Assembly (NCBI GenBank): GCA_051745395.1
Contig: JBNJEA010000031.1
Location: 1 to 26,953, forward strand
Length of the DNA: 26,953 bases
Direction: 5' to 3'
Source of the DNA: JBNJEA01 sp051745395
Lineage (GTDB): Bacteria > Desulfobacterota > Desulfobacteria > Desulfobacterales > Desulfosalsimonadaceae
A program made the translations under genes and the position numbers. Below are positions 25,173 to 26,953 of this stretch, piece by piece. Under the pieces are notes generated by a model. That model was not told the DNA's origin, ran no database searches, and was given only the letters and a program-made list of their open reading frames with translations. Position 1 is the first letter of the stretch; each line of letters opens with the position of its first letter.

Positions 25173-26953
25173 TTACGGGCCATCCGGGGTGATTTTTTGC
25201 TGCAATTCATTCATCCGGTCCTGGATTGCCGTGAGTTGCCCGCGGATATCATCAATGGTGGCCAGGGCGCGGTTTTTGCTTTCCTGACTCTGATCGGCCA
25301 TGGCTTTAAACTGTGAAAGATCGGTGTGATAGCTGGCAAACCGCTGAATCAGCCGGGTTTGCATCTCGTTTGACACCCCGTCGATCAATTTGAAAAGGTA
25401 CTGAAACTTGATGTTTTCCCGGTAGTTCTTGAAATGAAACACCAGCGAGTTCTCCGTTTCCTTTTTCATCCGGGAAACCCCGCTTTGCAAAGCCGGCACA
25501 TCGGCTTCGGGTTTTGCGTCTTTTTTCCGGCTCAGTTTTTTCAAGGCATTGACAAACCGGTAAAATCCCAGCTTCATGAAGGCCTCGGTCTGTATCGCCT
25601 TGGTATAGGCCAGGGTGGCAGACGCCGAAGGCAGCGAAAGATCCTGGTTTTGTTTAACCGATTCAAGTTCAATGTCCTGGGTCACATTTTCCGGTACCGC
25701 CGGCTCTGCCTCCATGCCCGAATTCTGGAAATCGGTCAGGGTTTCATTGACCATGGCTTCATAGGGGCGGGTAACGGATTCGAAATAGGTTTTAATATCG
25801 CCTTCTTTTTCCTTGATGAATCCAAACAGCACAGGGTTTACGGTTTCGGCCATATAGCGGTCCAGATCCTGTTTAAACGCCTGAAACACCGTCAGCAGGG
25901 TTTCCGAAAACCCGTTTTCGGCCAAAAACTTGCGATACGATTCATAGGAGACCGTGTAGTTCCGTACGAATTCGATAACGCCGGGCACCACCTCGCCGTG
26001 CCGGGGATCAAAAAAACGGTCGACTTCCGACTTGAGTTCCCGTTTCAACTGCCCCGCCGCCCCGTCAAGGGTACTTTGGATCATTGATTTGACCCGTTCG
26101 GTTTTTTTCTGATGCTGCTTGATTTTCTTGATCCGGGCGGTGGCGTCTTCGGCATTGGCGGATAAAATATCGCGGTTCATCGACAGCCAGTTCCGGAAAT
26201 CATTGATCAGAATATAAATCCGCTGCAAGTGATTGCGCAGCAAAAGGCTGTATCGCTGATCCGTAATCAGTTTGCCGAAATCGTTTTCAAACCGCTGCTT
26301 TTCCCCATCGGAAAACGACACCAGGGCAGTATCGGAGTCCCACTGTTGAAGCTGCATGCGTTCTTTTTCGCCCAGATCGTCTCTTTGAGCGGAATAAAGG
26401 TAATAAAGGGCCGAAAACACGTATATGGCAGGCGACGGGGTAATCAAGGCGATATCGTTTCGGATCGTCTCCGTCACACGCTCGAGATCCTTTGTGGATT
26501 CATGCTCGTTGAAATCGCAGTTGACCACGAACAGGACATGGGACATGCCCACCATGTTTTCGATCATGGTCAAAAACTTGATATCCGCCTGCCGCAAACC
26601 CGTGCGGCTGCTGACCAGGTATACCACCAGATCGGCCGTGCGCAGGTAATCCTGGATCATGGCCAGATGAAGGGGATTGGGAGAGTCGCTGCCCTGACAG
26701 TCGGCGATTTCAATGTTGGTGGCCATGTCGCCGGTGTTGATTTCCAGGGTGATGTCTTTGAGATAAACGGATAGAGATTCCGAGCGGACATAGCTTTTAT
26801 GCTCGCCAAACCGGCCATCGTCATAGGTCACGGTCTCGGTGGCCGAAGAGATGATGTCCTTGACCGTATCGTATCCCTTCAGATAGGCGTTTAACAGCAC
26901 CCCGTTGACGTTTCGCGAATCTTTGGTCAGAAAGTGCCGGGCTTCCAGGGCAT
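25173..26953 (-). CDS. Dynamin-like GTPase, large, 5' partial
   Basis: The frame stays open to the window edge, so the N-terminus with the P-loop lies outside; 593 residues are visible. The G3 motif is IADCQGSD (DCQG near nt 26691-26702) and a NCDF near nt 26511-26522 fits the G4 position. QDYLRTADLVVYLVSSRTG between them is typical of dynamin-family proteins. The rest is a long helical stalk with several coiled-coil stretches, and the C-terminus (SQESKNRALATIDDIRGQ and following) is strongly coiled coil. No transmembrane segment is evident, unlike the GTPase at 21169-22689. A GTG at 26900 is an internal codon, not the start, since the frame continues upstream of it. Function is unknown; membrane remodelling or cell-envelope roles fit the family. 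Confidence 0.78.
   Translation of the reverse strand, partial: ALEARHFLTKDSRNVNGVLLNAYLKGYDTVKDIISSATETVTYDDGRFGEHKSYVRSESLSVYLKDITLEINTGDMATNIEIADCQGSDSPNPLHLAMIQDYLRTADLVVYLVSSRTGLRQADIKFLTMIENMVGMSHVLFVVNCDFNEHESTKDLERVTETIRNDIALITPSPAIYVFSALYYLYSAQRDDLGEKERMQLQQWDSDTALVSFSDGEKQRFENDFGKLITDQRYSLLLRNHLQRIYILINDFRNWLSMNRDILSANAEDATARIKKIKQHQKKTERVKSMIQSTLDGAAGQLKRELKSEVDRFFDPRHGEVVPGVIEFVRNYTVSYESYRKFLAENGFSETLLTVFQAFKQDLDRYMAETVNPVLFGFIKEKEGDIKTYFESVTRPYEAMVNETLTDFQNSGMEAEPAVPENVTQDIELESVKQNQDLSLPSASATLAYTKAIQTEAFMKLGFYRFVNALKKLSRKKDAKPEADVPALQSGVSRMKKETENSLVFHFKNYRENIKFQYLFKLIDGVSNEMQTRLIQRFASYHTDLSQFKAMADQSQESKNRALATIDDIRGQLTAIQDRMNELQQKITPDGP

Noticed and set aside
25434..26087. 217-codon plus frame opposite the large dynamin-like gene
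   Set aside because: Shadow frame; Phe/His/Arg-rich with no domain, and the minus frame has GTPase motifs and coiled coils.

Overview
The window is high-GC bacterial DNA, densely coded, with its genes in long co-directional runs. Gene content and style suggest a Gram-negative, sulfate-reducer-like member of the Desulfobacterota (formerly Deltaproteobacteria). Pointers are the hybrid chemosensory cluster, corrinoid/iron-type ABC importer, repeat-rich intergenic DNA and dynamin-like GTPases. That placement is inference from style, not from a marker gene.

Layout. (1) 1-7711, + strand: a tightly coupled four-gene operon of a penicillin-binding transpeptidase (5' end outside the window), a very large GlmS-like amidotransferase/SIS protein with insertions, an alpha/beta hydrolase and a YcaO-TPR protein. 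(2) 7712-8699: about 1 kb without genes between two convergent operons, packed with palindromic repeats. It includes two inverted copies of a ~180-bp hairpin element whose stems differ in sequence but stay complementary. (3) 8700-11677, - strand: a FecCD/BtuCDF-type ABC importer (binding protein, permease, ATPase). (4) 11678-12022: divergent promoter region. (5) 12023-21005, + strand: a complete Wsp-like chemosensory operon, CheW - CheR/TPR - CheW - MCP - CheA/REC - REC/GGDEF - CheB, predicted to control c-di-GMP output instead of flagellar rotation. (6) 21169-23318, + strand: a membrane dynamin-like GTPase and RecX. (7) 23420-26953, - strand: a TetR regulator, an orphan ParA ATPase and a second, larger dynamin-like protein cut by the window end.

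How the genes work together. In the chemosensory operon the MCP senses a periplasmic signal and two CheW proteins couple it to hybrid CheA. CheR and CheB set receptor methylation, and the phosphorylated REC-GGDEF protein would make c-di-GMP. The ABC genes form one importer with translational coupling between permease and ATPase. The first operon joins cell-wall transpeptidase, hexosamine-type and peptide-backbone-modifying (YcaO) chemistry, and its joint function is not known to me. Two loci (10554-10653 and 24153-24240) carry the same 8-bp minisatellite, each starting at or just after a stop codon of a minus-strand gene.
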